Shown here piece by piece: positions 14,965 to 16,912 of a stretch of 16,912 nt of DNA. Within the stretch, counting starts at the first letter, position 1. Each line of letters starts with the position of its first letter. The position numbers and the translations under genes were made by a program. Origin of the DNA: Phycisphaerae bacterium SM23_33 (GTDB lineage: Bacteria; Planctomycetota; Phycisphaerae; SM23-33); the NCBI GenBank assembly GCA_001303665.1, contig LJUF01000048.1:1-16912 (forward strand), read 5' to 3'. Under the pieces are notes generated by a model. The model had not been told where the DNA came from, did no database searches, and saw only the letters and a program-made list of their open reading frames with translations.

Positions 14965-15659
14965 CGATCTTGCCCTATCCAGCCTCTGAGTTTCCTGATG
15001 GCCGCGTGGGTCCTGCTTTTGACGGTTCCTTCCGGCAGGCCCAGGGCCTCGGCCGTCTGGGCGACGCTGAGCCCGCGCTCGTAGCGGAGGATCACGACCG
15101 CCCGCAGAGCCTCATCCAGCCTGGCCAGCGCCTCGCCCAGCCTTTCAACGCTATCATCCTCGTGGCCGACGGAATCGCCCTCGGCCTGCCGCCGGGCCGC
15201 GGCCGAACGTTCCCGCCGCAGCCGCCGACCCAGCGAGCGCCGGTGCTTCCGGCAGCGATTGAACAGGATGCCGAACAGCCAGGGACGCAGCTTCGTCTCC
15301 GGCCGGGCACGCTTGGCGGTGTCCCAGGCCGCGATCAGCGTGTCCTGGGCCACGTCCTCGGCCGCGTGGCGGTCGCCCAGGTACAGGTACGCCGCCCGCA
15401 CCAGGGCCGGGCCATATTCCCGCACCAGACGCCCCAGCGCCTCGCGCTGGCGCCGCCGGAGACGCCCGAATAGCTCACGCTCGAGACGCTGCTCATCTGG
15501 CTGGGCTTCCACGCGGTCGTCGTTCCCATTGGCTGCCTTGTGCCGGCGGCCCGGTGGCGCTGGCTTCCGGGCCTGCGACATAAGGGAATACCCTCTTGCG
15601 TTGATCCGTTCGCACTGAATGATATTTTTCCGCCGATGGCCCGGCAACGCTGTGGCCAT
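14961..15659 (-). CDS. ECF-type RNA polymerase sigma factor
   Basis: 232 aa. Region 2 spans ~65-140: LVREYGPALVRAAYLYLGDR, then AAEDVAQDTLIAAW and RPWLFGILFNRCRKHRR. A charged linker follows. Region 4 spans ~178-228: LDEALRAVVILRYERGLSVA, then QTAEALGLPEGTVKSRTHAA and IRKLR, with a helix-turn-helix. It directs RNA polymerase to a stress or envelope regulon. The start at 15659 is supported by GGAGGG (complement of 15666-15671) 6 nt upstream. The in-frame ATG at 15581 gives a core-only protein and has a poorer site. The first ~50 residues are a non-conserved basic extension. Its stop overlaps the next gene's start. An IS256-type element begins 31 bp before the ATG, so any native promoter further upstream has been separated from it. 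Confidence 0.92.
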   Translation of the reverse strand: MATALPGHRRKNIIQCERINARGYSLMSQARKPAPPGRRHKAANGNDDRVEAQPDEQRLERELFGRLRRRQREALGRLVREYGPALVRAAYLYLGDRHAAEDVAQDTLIAAWDTAKRARPETKLRPWLFGILFNRCRKHRRSLGRRLRRERSAAARRQAEGDSVGHEDDSVERLGEALARLDEALRAVVILRYERGLSVAQTAEALGLPEGTVKSRTHAAIRKLRGWIGQDR

Positions 15660-15690
15660 CTGAATCCCTCCGTCGTTCCGGCGTCAGCGA

Positions 15691-15718
15691 GTAGTGTAAC
15701 GAATTGTGTGTAAGTTCG
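15691..15718 (+). repeat. Left terminal inverted repeat of the IS256-type element
   Basis: Begins GTAGTGTAACGAATTGTGTG and continues TAAGTTCG. It matches the complement of 16884-16911 at 24 of 28 positions; ATTGTGTGTAAGTT is identical. Confidence 0.88.
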
Positions 15719-15744
15719 TAGTCGTCGTGGGCTGTTGAAAGCTG

Positions 15745-16905
15745 TTGATTGTGTTGACAGCGGGGTGGCGGTTCAGCGGGCGGCCAGAAGGCCTACCACC
15801 GTCGGCCGAGCGACGGCAAGCGATTTTCTGGAGCTGGATGGACAGCCAGGTTCGCCAAGGGACCACACAGTTGATCGAACAGCTGCTGGAAGCGGAGATG
15901 CAGGCGCATCTGGCCGCCGGTTGGAACCAGCGGACCCAATCCCGCAGAGGCTACCGCAACGGGCACTACCGGCGTTGGCTGAGGACCCCCCACGGGGTCT
16001 TGCAGGTGGCCGTCCCGCGCTGTCGCCAAGGTCGCCTGGATTGCTCGGCGATCTTTGACCGCTACCAGCGGCGGATCGCGGACGTGGAGCGGGTGCTCCG
16101 GCATGCCTACCTGCTGGGCACCAGCACGCGGGCCACCGCGGAGTTGGCCGAGCAGGTCTTCGGCGGCTGTGTCAGTCACCAGACCATCAGCCGCCTGCTG
16201 CGATGGCTGGACGGGCAACTGGCCGCCTGGCGGAACCAGCCGATCGCCCCCGTGTACAGGGTCGTTTACGTCGACGGGATGCAGGTCGATGTCCTGGGCG
16301 GGGATCGGATCGTGATGTTGGTCTGCGGGCAGCGGCAGGACGAGCAGCTGGACCTGCTGGACTTCTGTGTCTCCACGGGCGAGCAATGCCGGCAGCTGCT
16401 CGGCGAACTGCGTCGGCGGGGCCTGGAGGGGGTGGAATTGTTCGTCAGCGACGAGTCCGGGGCGATCCGCTCGGCCCTGGAAGAAGTGTATCCGGAGGTG
16501 CCTTGGCAGCACTGCAGCTTCCATCGCCTCTCGGCCTTACGGGACGACATCGGCCCCACAGAGTTCCGCGATGCCATGCTGGCGGAGGCGGCCTGCGTGT
16601 TCCGCTGTCCCTCCCGCCAGGCCGCCGTCGATGCCGCCTTGGCTTGGGCCAGACGCTGGAAAGCCTCGGCGCCGTGGGCCGTGCAGCACTTCATGACCGA
16701 CCTGACGGACAGCCTGAGGTTTTACAGCTTACCCGAGGACTGGTGGAGAAGGGTCCGCACCAACAACCCCCTGGAACGCCTGATCCGCACGCTGCGCATG
16801 CGGCTGCGGCCCATGGGCTGCTTCCACGACCACCCCGCCATCGAACGAGCGATCTTCGGACAGCTCCTCCGATGGCACAAAATCAAACTTACACACAATA
16901 CTTGA
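15745..16905 (+). CDS. IS256-family transposase (mutator type, DDE)
   Basis: 386 aa from TTG 15745. Other in-frame starts are GTG 15751 and ATG 15838 (MDSQVRQG). The ERRQAIFWSW upstream of the last looks coding, so I keep the long form. Probable catalytic residues are Asp177 (YVDGMQ), Asp236 (VSDESGA) and Glu344 (TNNPLERLIRTLR). The family C-x2-H signature is Cys257/His260 (QHCSFHRL). Mid-protein, YLLGTSTRATAELAEQVFGG and VSHQTISRLLRWLD are typical of Transposase_mut. It should move the element by DDE strand transfer through a circular intermediate, as known for IS256. All motifs and both element ends are present, so it may be active. No clear ribosome site was found near the TTG. Confidence 0.93.
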   Translation: MIVLTAGWRFSGRPEGLPPSAERRQAIFWSWMDSQVRQGTTQLIEQLLEAEMQAHLAAGWNQRTQSRRGYRNGHYRRWLRTPHGVLQVAVPRCRQGRLDCSAIFDRYQRRIADVERVLRHAYLLGTSTRATAELAEQVFGGCVSHQTISRLLRWLDGQLAAWRNQPIAPVYRVVYVDGMQVDVLGGDRIVMLVCGQRQDEQLDLLDFCVSTGEQCRQLLGELRRRGLEGVELFVSDESGAIRSALEEVYPEVPWQHCSFHRLSALRDDIGPTEFRDAMLAEAACVFRCPSRQAAVDAALAWARRWKASAPWAVQHFMTDLTDSLRFYSLPEDWWRRVRTNNPLERLIRTLRMRLRPMGCFHDHPAIERAIFGQLLRWHKIKLTHNT

Positions 16906-16911
16906 CACTAC
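16884..16911 (-). repeat. Right terminal inverted repeat of the IS256-type element
   Basis: Its complement begins GTAGTGTCAAGTATTGTGTG and continues TAAGTTTG, mirroring the left end. The last codons and the TGA stop of the transposase lie inside this repeat. Confidence 0.88.
16902..16907 (+). promoter_or_regulatory. Outward-facing -35 hexamer in the right end of the IS
   Basis: A perfect TTGACA lies 4 bases inside the right boundary, pointing out of the element and overlapping the transposase stop. IS256-type elements are known to form hybrid or circle-junction promoters from such end -35 boxes. The left end has the degenerate TTACAC at the equivalent place. Confidence 0.5.
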
Positions 16912-16912
16912 C

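Larger units (their letters stand above)
15691..16911 (+). mobile_element. IS256-family insertion sequence, apparently complete (about 1221 bp)
   Basis: Both ends carry matching inverted repeats (24 of 28 bases), and a single full-length transposase fills the interior. The length is normal for IS256 relatives. The window ends one base beyond the right repeat, so an 8-9 bp target duplication cannot be checked; the 8 bases at the left flank are GTCAGCGA (15683-15690). It inserted into the leader of the minus-strand ECF sigma gene. Confidence 0.88.

Noticed and set aside
14373..15473. Plus-strand ORF (366 aa) opposite the sigma-factor operon
   Set aside because: Antisense shadow of the ECF sigma factor, whose regions 2 and 4 are clear.

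Overview
The window is GC-rich and looks like a contig end from a member of the Planctomycetota, probably environmental or metagenomic. Three things support this. The protein starting at 10773 has an N-terminal LEPR-XLL motif (LEPRLLLDG). Two exported or surface-type proteins carry the same paired dockerin-like repeat, VDGLDYNxWS. Long antisense shadow ORFs mirror the high-GC genes. No rRNA, tRNA or CRISPR array was seen.

Region 1 (1-4582, +) is a tightly packed five-gene run: the C-terminal end of a probable B12-dependent radical SAM protein; a DegT/DnrJ-fold PLP enzyme whose catalytic Lys is replaced by His and which has a four-Cys cluster, like the E1/RfbH sugar 3-dehydrases; a sugar-1-phosphate nucleotidyltransferase (HddC/RfbA type); a TIM-barrel sugar isomerase/epimerase; and an N5-(carboxyethyl)ornithine synthase-like enzyme. 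Spacing (ATGA overlap, then 22, 40 and 12 nt) suggests one operon. It probably makes an activated, modified sugar and perhaps an opine-type N-carboxyalkyl amino acid. The operon continues off the left edge.

Region 2 (4583-7116, +) is a copper-exporting P1B-type ATPase with N-terminal YHS and heavy-metal-binding domains.

Region 3 (7117-10772) is an accessory patch. It holds a decayed IS1380-type transposase remnant, broken by a 26-bp hairpin-rich insertion, and a visibly AT-richer gene for a membrane-anchored DUF362 protein with a C-terminal dockerin pair. That gene has a good sigma-70-like promoter and a structured leader. A 650-bp non-coding stretch with several palindromes follows.

Region 4 (10773-13425, +) is a secreted SBBP-repeat beta-propeller protein with seven 63-residue repeats. 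A frameshift in the seventh repeat puts its dockerin pair and C-terminal tail in another frame. Just after it lies a short stretch that resembles the 3' end of the carboxyethylornithine synthase gene.

Region 5 (13547-15659, -) is an ECF sigma-factor operon: sigma factor, a small frameshifted regulator-like gene that overlaps it by ATGA, and an exported protein with an STN/secretin-like segment. An intact IS256-family element (15691-16911), with both inverted repeats visible, sits 31 bp upstream of the sigma start codon. The window ends one base past its right repeat, so the contig probably broke at a multicopy IS.
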